NCBI GenBank assembly: GCA_019115945.1
Contig: DXCO01000037.1
Coordinates: 1-64,000, forward strand
Reading direction: 5' to 3'
DNA length: 64,000 bases
DNA from: Candidatus Borkfalkia excrementavium
GTDB lineage: Bacteria; Bacillota; Clostridia; Christensenellales; Borkfalkiaceae
Notes under the pieces: generated by a model
What the model was told of the DNA's origin: nothing
Database searches by the model: none
What the model saw: only the letters and a program-made list of their open reading frames with translations
Position numbers and translations under genes: made by a program
Shown: piece after piece, positions 38,404 to 47,558 of the stretch
How positions within the stretch are numbered: the first letter of the stretch is position 1
Layout of the letters: each line of letters starts with the position of its first letter

Positions 38404-40404
38404 ATGAAAATTTTAAGGAGGATCTTGATATTTATGATGTGCATCTGCGCGCTGGTCGGCGCGGTCGGCTGCGGCAAAGATACCGGCACGAAAAAACCTG
38501 ACGGCGGACCGGAGGAGCCCACCCAGACGGGCAATTACATAGCCTACGACGGCTCGAGCGATTATTCTATTTTGCTGCCCGCTTCTGCCCAGCCCGCAGA
38601 AACGACCGCCGCGACCGAACTTTCCTCGATTTTGCGGGAAGTGACGGGCGTTGCGCTGGACGTCGTGGCGGAAAACAGGGTCAAAAATGTGACCACTTCG
38701 GGTTATTTCATTTCAGTCGGAGAAACGGAACTGTATAAGCAGCAGGATTTCCGCGCCGAAGATCTGAACACGGACGGATTTCTCATCAAAACGGTAGATA
38801 ACACCCTCTTTATCATCGGAGAAAACCAGAGGGGGACCCTGTACGGCGTATATGAATTTCTCGAAAGGGAGGCAGGCTGCCGTTTCCTCTCGCCCACGTA
38901 CGATCACATTCCTTCCGTGCAGCGGCTGGGGCTACGCAATCTCGACGTGAAGGAAGTTCCCGTATTTGCAACACGGTCCGACTTTTATTGGCCCATGTCT
39001 TACGATACGCAGTACACGGCAAAAATGCGCTATCTCTCCCAGTTCTCCGGATTTAAAGACTTGTCCGAATCCATCGGTGGTTCCCTCACGACGTACTGGA
39101 ACGAAACGGGGCATTCATTCTATCAGTTCGTGCCGCATACGCAGTATTATGCCGAACATAACGACTGGTTTTCGGGGCCGGATGCAAACAATTCGCAGCC
39201 TTGTTTCAGCAATGGGCTGAACGACGACGGGACGCTGACGGAGGGCGATTCCTTCATGCGAACGCTGATCGAGGCGGTCAAGCAGAAAATACTCGATGAA
39301 CCGATGCTCACGCATATCATGCTCGGGCAGCAGGATAACGACAATGTTTGCCGCTGCGACAGGTGTACGGAACAGATCGCCGCGCTCGGCGGCCAGCGTT
39401 CCGCGCAACTCGTGCTCGTCACGAACGCGGTCGCGCGCGAAGTGAAGGCATGGATGGAGCAGGAGGGGATAGATCGGGACATCGTTTTTCTGACTTTCTC
39501 GTATTGGTGGAGCATGAACGCCCCCACTAAGACGGACGAAAACGGAAACGTCGTCGCTGCGAACGATTACGTGATCCCGAGAGATGACGTGTATATCTTT
39601 TTTGCGCCGATCGGGGCCTGCTACAACCATGCGATCAACGATACGTCCTGTTCGAAAAACGTCGTGGATATCTACGGCCAGTTTGAAAACTGGCGCGCGA
39701 TCACCGATCGTTTCTACGTATGGGATTATGCGGTCAATTTCAACGATTATCTTTCCTGGTATCCAAATCTCGGCGTGCTGAAAGAAAACCTCCTGTATTA
39801 TCGCGAGATCGGCGTGGCGGGCGTCCTTACAGAAGGCGCGATCACGGCGCAGAATTATTACGAGCAGGATCTGACGAGTTGGCTCTTGTCCAAACTGATG
39901 TGGAATCCCGATCAGGACGTCAACGCGCTGCGCGCCGAATATGACCGTTATTATTTCGGAGAGGCGGCCGGCCCGATCATCACGCAGTATGCCGACTTCA
40001 TGAACGCTTATTTCGAGCGCGTTTCAAGGACGCAGGGCAATTCCGTTCTGCACGCCGCGATCTATACCAATCATACGCCCTGGCTCGTCTCCGTCGATAC
40101 GCTGAACGAAAAGATGATCAATACGGCGGACGGCTATCTTGCCCGCGCCAAAGAAGCGATCGAGAATGACGAGGCGCTTACCCAGGAGCAGAAAGATCAG
40201 TATCTTTATAATCTCAAACAGGCGGAAGTGCAGGTCATGTACATGAAATATAAAAACTATGACGCCGTGTTCTATACCACGGACGAGGCGAGATACGAAT
40301 TCATGACCGAATTTTTCGACCTGGCAGAACTTTTGGACGTGAACGCATTGATGGAAAACGGCAAGAGCCTTTCGGAGTTGAGAGCCGAAGCGCTTGACGG
40401 TTGA
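38404..40404 (+). CDS. DUF4838-type lipoprotein (module A)
   Basis: Lipobox VGAVGC; PAETTAATELSSILREVTG...FLIKTVDNTLFIIGENQRGTLYGVYEFLEREAGCRFLSP; ICRCDRC-like motif (VCRCDRCTEQI). Confidence 0.8.
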   Translation: MKILRRILIFMMCICALVGAVGCGKDTGTKKPDGGPEEPTQTGNYIAYDGSSDYSILLPASAQPAETTAATELSSILREVTGVALDVVAENRVKNVTTSGYFISVGETELYKQQDFRAEDLNTDGFLIKTVDNTLFIIGENQRGTLYGVYEFLEREAGCRFLSPTYDHIPSVQRLGLRNLDVKEVPVFATRSDFYWPMSYDTQYTAKMRYLSQFSGFKDLSESIGGSLTTYWNETGHSFYQFVPHTQYYAEHNDWFSGPDANNSQPCFSNGLNDDGTLTEGDSFMRTLIEAVKQKILDEPMLTHIMLGQQDNDNVCRCDRCTEQIAALGGQRSAQLVLVTNAVAREVKAWMEQEGIDRDIVFLTFSYWWSMNAPTKTDENGNVVAANDYVIPRDDVYIFFAPIGACYNHAINDTSCSKNVVDIYGQFENWRAITDRFYVWDYAVNFNDYLSWYPNLGVLKENLLYYREIGVAGVLTEGAITAQNYYEQDLTSWLLSKLMWNPDQDVNALRAEYDRYYFGEAAGPIITQYADFMNAYFERVSRTQGNSVLHAAIYTNHTPWLVSVDTLNEKMINTADGYLARAKEAIENDEALTQEQKDQYLYNLKQAEVQVMYMKYKNYDAVFYTTDEARYEFMTEFFDLAELLDVNALMENGKSLSELRAEALDG

Positions 40405-40423
40405 TTAAAAGGAGGAAGGGAAA

Positions 40424-43400
40424 ATGAAAACAAAGTTGCTTGGAAAAAGGACTGTTGTTGCCGCTCTCTTGGCGGCGGTGTTTCTCGTGAGTGCGGCGTT
40501 TTTTGCCGTATTCGCCTTCCGCGGGAACCGAGTCTTCGCGGAAGGAACCTATTATACGGATGATGTTTCGGCAATGCCCGAGATCGACTTTTCGGAAACG
40601 GGGCTCGTTTCGGATGCGAAATCGGAAACATTCGACAATGCGGGCGTGCTGCAGGAGATCTGGGGCGAAAACGCGCCCGGCATGACGGTGGATACGTCGA
40701 TGACGGCGTCCTTCATGTTCGAATCGGGCGCAAATTCGGGTTACGTTGTCTCTTTCCGCCGCAGCGGATGGAGCGAAGATCTCAAACTGAATTTTTATCC
40801 GGACGGCAAGGTGGAACTGTTTAAGAACAGATCTGAATCCCAGTCTTTCAACGACGGGGCCTTTCAGGCAGAGACCTGGTACTATGTAAAGTACACCGTC
40901 GCAACGCTGTATTCAGACGAGGCGCTCGAAACGCAGGTGGGTTACCGTTCGACGTATACGGTTACGGACAATGCGGAATATACTTTTTCGCACAGCATGG
41001 ATTTCCTGAATGAAGAGATCGGCAACGACGAGTCGGGCAGCGCCATCAAGTACGATACGGGCAACTTCTTTCTTTGGGTATCGACGGAACTTGCGAATCA
41101 CGTACACGTCGCTTCTTATCAATACGATCCGTCAAGCGTTCCCGAAGAACCGACCGATCCCGTAGATCCGGAAGCGTGTTATACAAAGGACATCGCCTCC
41201 CTTTCCGAGATCGATTTTTCCGCGACGGGGCTTGTAATGGATCCGAAAGCGGATACGTACAACGAATCGGGGCTGAAAGAGTTTTACGAAGGGAACGCGC
41301 CCGGTACAACGATCGACACGACGTTCACGGCGGCGATCATGTTCGAAGAGGGCGCGGTCAATACACATCCCATTTCTTTCCGCAGAAGCGGTTGGAGCGA
41401 AAATCTGAAACTGAATATTTATTCCGACGGCAAAGTGGAACTTTATAAAAACAATACGCCTGCGGATTGCGAAACATTCAACGGAACGGCTTTTACTTCC
41501 GGCACGTGGTATTATGTAAAGTATACCGTTGCAAATCTCTATTCTGACGAGGGCCTGAAAAATCAGGTCGGTTACCGTTCCGTGGTCACGATTACCGACA
41601 ATTCGGATTATAACGTGGAATATACTTTAAGTTTTCTGAATGAAGAAACGAACGGGTTGGATTACAATACGGGCAATTTCTTTGTCTGGATGGGAACGGA
41701 GTTGGGAGGAAAGGGATACATCGCGTCCTATCAGTTTGATCCGGACGCGGAAGCGACGACCTACTATCCCGCCGTCGATCTTGAGGATGCGGAAGTGATC
41801 GAGATCAGCGACAAGATCCCTATGAATGCGGCAGGGATCGATATCAGGAGCGATTCGTATTTTTCAAACGACGGATATTATGCAAACTTTACCGGCATTT
41901 ATGAACTGAACAAAACTTTCCGCTTCAGGATTCAGGGCAAGGGGAGTTTTCATACCGCATATACGGGCAACTGGATCTGGGAAAGTTACAAAGCGGATTT
42001 CGAGTACGACACCAACTCGATTATTTTCGGAAGAGGGGGCGACGACAGGGGAGATACGATCAATCCTTCGCCTGCGCTGAGCGAAGATAAGATTTATCTG
42101 GTCGAAATCACGATCATCGAGTATTTGCGCGAGGACAACGACGAAAAGGCTTTCGAAATGTTTGTTTTCCGCCTTTACGAAGACGGCCAGGAGACGCCGA
42201 TCGTCGATAAGCAGATTCAGTATACGGGGCCGATCGCCCTGCCCGAAGACGGCGCGAGGGGGTATTTCGGTATCTACGTAGGGTCTGCGGAGACGAACGA
42301 CCTGACGATCCTGCCCGCCGATTTTTCGAGGGATTATGCGGTCACGCTGATTAACGGAGACAACAGCAATCAGGTAGCCGTTTCTTACGGCGATCCGTAC
42401 GATTTCTCCGATTACGTGCAGCCGAAACAGGGGTATGACTTCGAGGGCTGGGAATATTACGCGGACGGCGTACGCAACACGATCCCGTCTTCCGGCACGT
42501 GGACGGTCGACTTCACGACGCAGAGCGGAGGCGTATACGAAGGCAGCCTGACCGCGGTCTATACTCCGATCGATTATACCGTAAACTATGTCATAACGGG
42601 CGGAACGAATTCCGATCAGAATCCCGCCGCCATCAACGTCGAGGACGGAACCGTCACGCTTTCCGACCCGACGCCGACCAATGCGGGCGAAGTGTTCTTC
42701 GGTTGGTATCTGAATGCCGAATTTACGGGCGATGCGGTCACGCAGATCGAATGCACGTTCGAAGAGATCACCCTCTATGCGAAGATCGCCGAAGGCTGCA
42801 CGCTGACCCTGATCATGCCGGACGGTGAGGAACTGAAAATCTCTGCCGAATTGAATGTGGCGTACGTATTTCCGACCGAAACATCGGAAGGATACGGTCA
42901 GATCACCGGCTGGGAGATGAAAGACGGAGATTCCTGGACGGCCGTGAGCGGAGCGAGCGTCACGCCTACGGCGGATGCGACCTACCGTGCGGTCGCCGAA
43001 CCGATCTCTTATGCCATAACCTATGAGATGGACGGAGGCACCAACAATTCGCAGAATCCCGCTTCTTATACGATCCAAGATACGATCACGCTTCTCAACC
43101 CCGAAAAAGACGGATATTTCTTTATCGGCTGGTACATGAACGATGACGCGGTCAAAGGGATCGTCGCGGGAACGACGGGAAACATCACGCTGGAAGCGCG
43201 TTGGGTGGAGGATACCCTGCCCGAATCGGTACGCTATTCCGTCAGCGAAAACGCAGTATTGCTTCCCGTTCCGAGCGGTTTGCCTGCGGGTTCTCATTAC
43301 AATGTAAACTTGTTTGACGCGCAGAACAATCCTTTGCAGGTCGTATCCAATTCCTATACATTCGCCGAGGAAGGAAGTTATAAACTCGTCTACAACATCA

Positions 43401-43789
43401 CCCTGCCTTCGGGAACGTATACGAGGGAAGTACAGGTCACGGTCGCAGAACTTACCATAAGCGTCAGCGGCGATTATAAGACCTCCTATAAAGCGGGAGA
43501 CGTGATCGATATCTTTGCCGCTACGGCGGGGGATGAAACCGTATCCGTACAAATCACCAAAGACGGCGAGGCCGTAACGCCCGAAAACGGCAAACTGACT
43601 CTCGAAGAGGGAACCTACCGCATCGTATATTCGGCAGACGGCGCGCAGAATGTCGCGTTTGAATTTACGGTAAGCGGCGCAGACGGAACGAACTGGGCGC
43701 TTTGGGGCACGTTGATCGGCGTTGGTGCCGTCGTGGTCATCGGGGCGGTCGTTCTTGTGATCTTCCTGAAACGCAAAAAGAAAGCCTGA
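40424..43789 (+). CDS. Surface protein with duplicated N-terminal domains, InlB-B-like repeats and a C-terminal TM anchor (module A, 1121 aa)
   Basis: Signal peptide; two ~190-aa repeats (FRRSGWSEDLKLNFYPDGKVELFKN / FRRSGWSENLKLNIYSDGKVELYKN); GGTNSDQNPAAI...FFGWYLNAEF; C-terminus TLIGVGAVVVIGAVVLVIFLKRKKKA. Confidence 0.85.
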   Translation: MKTKLLGKRTVVAALLAAVFLVSAAFFAVFAFRGNRVFAEGTYYTDDVSAMPEIDFSETGLVSDAKSETFDNAGVLQEIWGENAPGMTVDTSMTASFMFESGANSGYVVSFRRSGWSEDLKLNFYPDGKVELFKNRSESQSFNDGAFQAETWYYVKYTVATLYSDEALETQVGYRSTYTVTDNAEYTFSHSMDFLNEEIGNDESGSAIKYDTGNFFLWVSTELANHVHVASYQYDPSSVPEEPTDPVDPEACYTKDIASLSEIDFSATGLVMDPKADTYNESGLKEFYEGNAPGTTIDTTFTAAIMFEEGAVNTHPISFRRSGWSENLKLNIYSDGKVELYKNNTPADCETFNGTAFTSGTWYYVKYTVANLYSDEGLKNQVGYRSVVTITDNSDYNVEYTLSFLNEETNGLDYNTGNFFVWMGTELGGKGYIASYQFDPDAEATTYYPAVDLEDAEVIEISDKIPMNAAGIDIRSDSYFSNDGYYANFTGIYELNKTFRFRIQGKGSFHTAYTGNWIWESYKADFEYDTNSIIFGRGGDDRGDTINPSPALSEDKIYLVEITIIEYLREDNDEKAFEMFVFRLYEDGQETPIVDKQIQYTGPIALPEDGARGYFGIYVGSAETNDLTILPADFSRDYAVTLINGDNSNQVAVSYGDPYDFSDYVQPKQGYDFEGWEYYADGVRNTIPSSGTWTVDFTTQSGGVYEGSLTAVYTPIDYTVNYVITGGTNSDQNPAAINVEDGTVTLSDPTPTNAGEVFFGWYLNAEFTGDAVTQIECTFEEITLYAKIAEGCTLTLIMPDGEELKISAELNVAYVFPTETSEGYGQITGWEMKDGDSWTAVSGASVTPTADATYRAVAEPISYAITYEMDGGTNNSQNPASYTIQDTITLLNPEKDGYFFIGWYMNDDAVKGIVAGTTGNITLEARWVEDTLPESVRYSVSENAVLLPVPSGLPAGSHYNVNLFDAQNNPLQVVSNSYTFAEEGSYKLVYNITLPSGTYTREVQVTVAELTISVSGDYKTSYKAGDVIDIFAATAGDETVSVQITKDGEAVTPENGKLTLEEGTYRIVYSADGAQNVAFEFTVSGADGTNWALWGTLIGVGAVVVIGAVVLVIFLKRKKKA

Positions 43790-43828
43790 CGCGATTTTTA
43801 AGGGCTTACGATACTGTAACAATATAGC

Positions 43829-43865
43829 AAAAGAGCGGGGCGGAATTTTTTCGCCCCGCTCTTTT
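43829..43865 (+). terminator. Intrinsic terminator closing module A
   Basis: AAAAGAGCGGGGCG-GAATTTTTT-CGCCCCGCTCTTTT. Confidence 0.9.
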
Positions 43866-43905
43866 GAATTGAATCAAAAAATATAAATGAAATATTTTAT
43901 TAGTT

Positions 43906-43951
43906 TTGCGAAATTTTTTATATTGCATTTTGATCAAATTTTTTTTATAAT
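43906..43951 (+). promoter_or_regulatory. Promoter plus upstream box for the sialidase-like gene
   Basis: Box TTGCGAAATTTT at 43906; TTGCAT (43923-43928)-17 nt-TATAAT (43946-43951). Confidence 0.6.
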
Positions 43952-44029
43952 CAAATAAAAGCATCTATCACAGTTTTCGACAGTAACCTGTAAGCATTCA
44001 TTAAAATTCATGTAAGCGAGGGAAGTGTT

Positions 44030-45361
44030 ATGTATTACAAAACTATGCCGGATTATCACTTCAAACCCTTCATTGTAAAGGGCGGCGGACAGGAAGACAA
44101 GCCGTATATTCTAAGAATGGCGCCGCAGGACGACAGACTGGAGTTTGAATGGATGGACTTGTCCGACAGGAGCAGCCGCACATGCACTGCATATATCAGT
44201 TACGACAATCATAACTTTGAAAAAAGAGAAGTTCAATCAAATCATGTCGTTTTGGAAGTTTTGCCTGAAAGAGACGGCTGGATCTTTCTGGAAACTGCAG
44301 ACGGACGAAAGAGCAACAAAAGGCCTTTCCGCAGCGGTTATTATCCGGGCAAAGTTATCAATTATAATCATCCGGATGATACGCAATACGAATTTTCCGG
44401 CCGATATTTGGGCGATCCGTCCATCTTACGGCTTGCGGACGGCACAATATTGGCGTTCATGGATACTTTTGCCGCGAACATGGGCATGAATCTTGGGTTT
44501 TTGTTTCGCTCCGATGATGACGGAAAAACTTGGAATTATGTGACTGACATTCTGCCCGTTTGTTGGGGAATGCTTTTCGAAAACAAAGGCAACGTCTATA
44601 TCTTGGCCGTCACGAAAGAATGCGGCGATCTGGAATTGCTGGAAAGTTTGGATCAGGGCGAAACCTGGCACGGGATTGTGGTCGGAAGAGGAACGGGACA
44701 ATGTTGGAATATGGGCTATCATAAGGGATTGGGCCCCATTCTTCGGCACAACGGGCGCATTTGGTTCGCGTTGGAATACGGCGGATGGGGAAAGAATAAA
44801 TTTATGCCCGTGATCTATTCCGTCGGCGAAAATGAAGATCTGATGGATATTAACAACTGGAAACATACTGCCTTTTTTACGCTCGACGGGAGCCTCGAAG
44901 GGGCAGAAGTCAGTTGGGGCGCGATCGAAGGGAACCTTGTCGTTACGCCGCAGGGCGAGATCGTCGATATTTTGCGGCATGGCCCCAACAAAGCGGTTGT
45001 CCTTTCCGTGGATAAAAACAATCCGGAAGCGGATCTGAAATTCAAAGAATTCATCGATTTGCCGATTGCCTATTCAAAATTTTATATCCAGCAGCATGAC
45101 GGAATTTATTATGCTATGGGCAATGCTTCTCCTTTCAGAAACGTGCTTGAATTGTATTTTTCCGAAGACCTTCATATATGGAAAAAGAAAAAGACCCTGT
45201 TGGATCTGAGCCGTTATCCCGCGAGGCAGACGGGGATACAGTATCCTACGTTTTTTATCGAGAACAACGAACTCAGGACCGTTTTGCGGGTAGGGTTTAA
45301 CGGTGCCAACAGTTATCATGATTCGAACTGCATAACCTATCACGTTTTTACGATCGATTAA
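44030..45361 (+). CDS. Sialidase/BNR-repeat superfamily exo-glycosidase-like protein
   Basis: Asp-box-like RSDDDGKTWNYV and SLDQGETWHGI; six-bladed propeller pattern; no signal peptide. Confidence 0.75.
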   Translation: MYYKTMPDYHFKPFIVKGGGQEDKPYILRMAPQDDRLEFEWMDLSDRSSRTCTAYISYDNHNFEKREVQSNHVVLEVLPERDGWIFLETADGRKSNKRPFRSGYYPGKVINYNHPDDTQYEFSGRYLGDPSILRLADGTILAFMDTFAANMGMNLGFLFRSDDDGKTWNYVTDILPVCWGMLFENKGNVYILAVTKECGDLELLESLDQGETWHGIVVGRGTGQCWNMGYHKGLGPILRHNGRIWFALEYGGWGKNKFMPVIYSVGENEDLMDINNWKHTAFFTLDGSLEGAEVSWGAIEGNLVVTPQGEIVDILRHGPNKAVVLSVDKNNPEADLKFKEFIDLPIAYSKFYIQQHDGIYYAMGNASPFRNVLELYFSEDLHIWKKKKTLLDLSRYPARQTGIQYPTFFIENNELRTVLRVGFNGANSYHDSNCITYHVFTID

Positions 45362-45392
45362 AGGTTTCCGAAAAATAGGGGGGTTAGAAATA

Positions 45393-46304
45393 ATGCAACG
45401 ATTGAATCAAGGCGTATATCCGACGATGCTGACGCCGTTCCGCAACGGGAAGATCGATTTCAAAGCGGTTGATGAGATCTTGGAATTTTATATAAAATCG
45501 CGCGTAGACGGGGTATTTGCCGTTTGTCAATCGAGCGAAATGTTCCAACTGAGCCTTAAAGAAAAGGTTTCGCTTGCAAAACATATCGTAGAGGTTGCCG
45601 ACGGAAGAATCAATGTCGTCGCGTCGGGTCACACATCAGACGGCATCGAGGCGCAGGCGGAAGAATTGAATGCGATCAACGATTCGGGAGTCGACGCTGT
45701 CGTTTTGGTGAGCAACCGATTGGATCTGGAAAACGCGGGCGACGAAACTTGGATTGAAAACGCCGAAAATCTCGTCGGCAGACTGAACAAAAATATGCGC
45801 CTGGGCCTCTACGAATGTCCGAGGCCTTATAAGCGTCTTTTATCTGAAAAAATTTTAGATTGGTGTATAAAAAAAGGGCGTTTTTCTTTTATCAAAGACA
45901 CATGCTGTTCTCCGGAATTGCTGAAAAAAAGGCTGGAACAATTAAAGGGCAGCCCGATCATGCTGTTCAATGCAAACGCGCAGACGCTGTATTATTCTCT
46001 GAAATTGGGGGCGGCGGGCTATTCCGGAATCATGGCAAACTTTCACCCGAAACTCTACGTATGGCTGACGCATAACACGGACGACGAGAAGGCGCAGACG
46101 ATCGGCGAACTGCTCGAATTTATGTGCATGATCGAAAATGAAGTCTATCCCGTAACGGGGAAATATGCGCTTCAGTTGAACGGTATTTGCGCGACGCTCG
46201 AAACTCGGTCCGCCTGTATACACGGGTTTACGGCTTATCAGAAAAAAATTATAGACGATCTGCATAGCCTGTCCATGAAAATAGAATCTTTTTTGGGTAT
46301 TTAA
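45393..46304 (+). CDS. Dihydrodipicolinate synthase / N-acetylneuraminate lyase family aldolase
   Basis: GVYPTMLTPFRNGKIDFKAVDEILEFYIKSRVDGVFAVCQSSEMFQLSLKEK; LYECPRPYKR; FSFIKDTCCS Schiff-base Lys region. Confidence 0.88.
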   Translation: MQRLNQGVYPTMLTPFRNGKIDFKAVDEILEFYIKSRVDGVFAVCQSSEMFQLSLKEKVSLAKHIVEVADGRINVVASGHTSDGIEAQAEELNAINDSGVDAVVLVSNRLDLENAGDETWIENAENLVGRLNKNMRLGLYECPRPYKRLLSEKILDWCIKKGRFSFIKDTCCSPELLKKRLEQLKGSPIMLFNANAQTLYYSLKLGAAGYSGIMANFHPKLYVWLTHNTDDEKAQTIGELLEFMCMIENEVYPVTGKYALQLNGICATLETRSACIHGFTAYQKKIIDDLHSLSMKIESFLGI

Positions 46305-46326
46305 GAAATCGCTTTAGAAATAAACG

Positions 46327-46358
46327 ACGGCGGCCGCATGCATGCGGCCGCCGTTTTC
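46327..46358. terminator. Bidirectional terminator: 28-bp perfect palindrome between convergent genes
   Basis: ACGGCGGCCGCATGCATGCGGCCGCCGT followed by TTT. Confidence 0.75.
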
Positions 46359-46369
46359 ATATTCGGCAT

Positions 46370-47254
46370 TCAGGTCTTTACGCTGTTGCGGTATTGCGAC
46401 AGCGAAACTTTTGCATATTTTTCGAATGCTGTCGCAAAGTGAGAAGGGGAACTGAAATTGAGCATGTCCGCAAGTTGGGCAAACGTGTACTTGTTTTCGC
46501 GGATAAGTTTTTTCGCTTCCCGTATTTTCAGTTGCGAAAAATACTGAAAGATCGTCAGCCCCGTCTCCTTTTTGAAGCGGGTGCACAAAAAAGTTTTTCC
46601 GTAATTGAAAAAGTGCGAAATGTTTTCCAGATCGATCTTGTTATAGATATTCTGCGAAAGGTAATCTTTGACGGCGTCGACAATGGATTCGTTCGATTTC
46701 GTCTGTACGCCGATCGGCCGTTCAGGAGGGGCGGAAATTTCGTTTTGGGATCGGAGCAGTGTGATCAGCAGCATTTCAAGGTTCAGTTTGATCATCTGCA
46801 TGCCGCCGTACACGGGGCGCGGCAGAAGTTCGAGTTTTTTGTTTTTGGTGTAAAATGTGGGCAGATCGAACGTCTTGTCCGCTTCCGAGATGATGTTGGA
46901 AATATAATGTTTTACGTGAGGGTCGATTTTATATTTTTCCGCATAGTTTCCAAGGCGGTAGAGTGCTTTTGACATGCATACAAAACTGATGACAAACACC
47001 GAACAGGTTTTGCCGTTGGAAGATATTTTATGAAATACGTTCGGCTGATGGATGAGCATTTCTCCGCTTTTGAGTAATACTTCCGTATCGTTTTGCGTTA
47101 CGATGACTTCGTTTCCGTCGCAATAAACGATCTCCCAAAAATTGTGAGACTCGCCCTTGAATTTATAATTGGCGGGAAACTCAAAATAATGAATGGTGAC
47201 GATTTTTTGAATGTTCAGAACATTTTGGATCCTGTGCTGAAAAAATTCTTTCAT
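46370..47254 (-). CDS. AraC-family transcriptional regulator
   Basis: C-terminal HTH: IDLENISHFFNYGKTFLCTRFKKETGLTIFQYFSQLKIREAKKLIRENKYTFAQLADMLNFSSPSHFATAFEKYAKVSLSQYRN. Confidence 0.92.
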   Translation of the reverse strand: MKEFFQHRIQNVLNIQKIVTIHYFEFPANYKFKGESHNFWEIVYCDGNEVIVTQNDTEVLLKSGEMLIHQPNVFHKISSNGKTCSVFVISFVCMSKALYRLGNYAEKYKIDPHVKHYISNIISEADKTFDLPTFYTKNKKLELLPRPVYGGMQMIKLNLEMLLITLLRSQNEISAPPERPIGVQTKSNESIVDAVKDYLSQNIYNKIDLENISHFFNYGKTFLCTRFKKETGLTIFQYFSQLKIREAKKLIRENKYTFAQLADMLNFSSPSHFATAFEKYAKVSLSQYRNSVKT

Positions 47255-47291
47255 TTTTTATTCCATCCTGTCAGTTTTTTTCATAAATCTG

Positions 47292-47323
47292 TTGACAATT
47301 CGGCTCGGGGGGGGGGGTATAAT
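47292..47323 (+). promoter_or_regulatory. Sigma70-like promoter with G11 tract in the spacer
   Basis: TTGACA (47292-47297) ATTCGGCTC G11 TATAAT (47318-47323); spacer 20 nt. Confidence 0.7.
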
Positions 47324-47467
47324 AGAGGAGTGTTTTGTACGAAGAGAGGAGATGTGGGAGGATTTTACTGAGCAAAAAGAGGGTGCTTTTATATTTCGAG
47401 TATCTGCGTTTTTTTCTTCAGTTTTCCTGTAAATAGTATAAATCCAAATGAAAAATTTGTCAATATT

Positions 47468-47533
47468 ATGCGAAAGAATCTGATAGTAATGCGAAATTTT
47501 ATGTATTGTCTTTTGAAAAATCTGACTTATAAT
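47468..47533 (+). promoter_or_regulatory. Promoter with tandem ATGCGAAA boxes upstream of the DUF4091 gene
   Basis: ATGCGAAA at 47468 and 47489 (21 bp apart); TTGTCT (47506-47511)-16 nt-TATAAT (47528-47533). Confidence 0.6.
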
Positions 47534-47558
47534 TAAAGTATAGGAGAATCAAAAGGCT

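Noticed and set aside
41864-43822. 652-aa minus-strand ORF
   Set aside because: Antisense to the surface protein with InlB-like repeats; no recognisable domains or start signals.
47350-47432. Short leader peptide MWEDFTEQKEGAFIFRVSAFFSSVFL* downstream of the G11 promoter
   Set aside because: RBS is too close to the ATG and the peptide has no distinctive composition; too weak to call.
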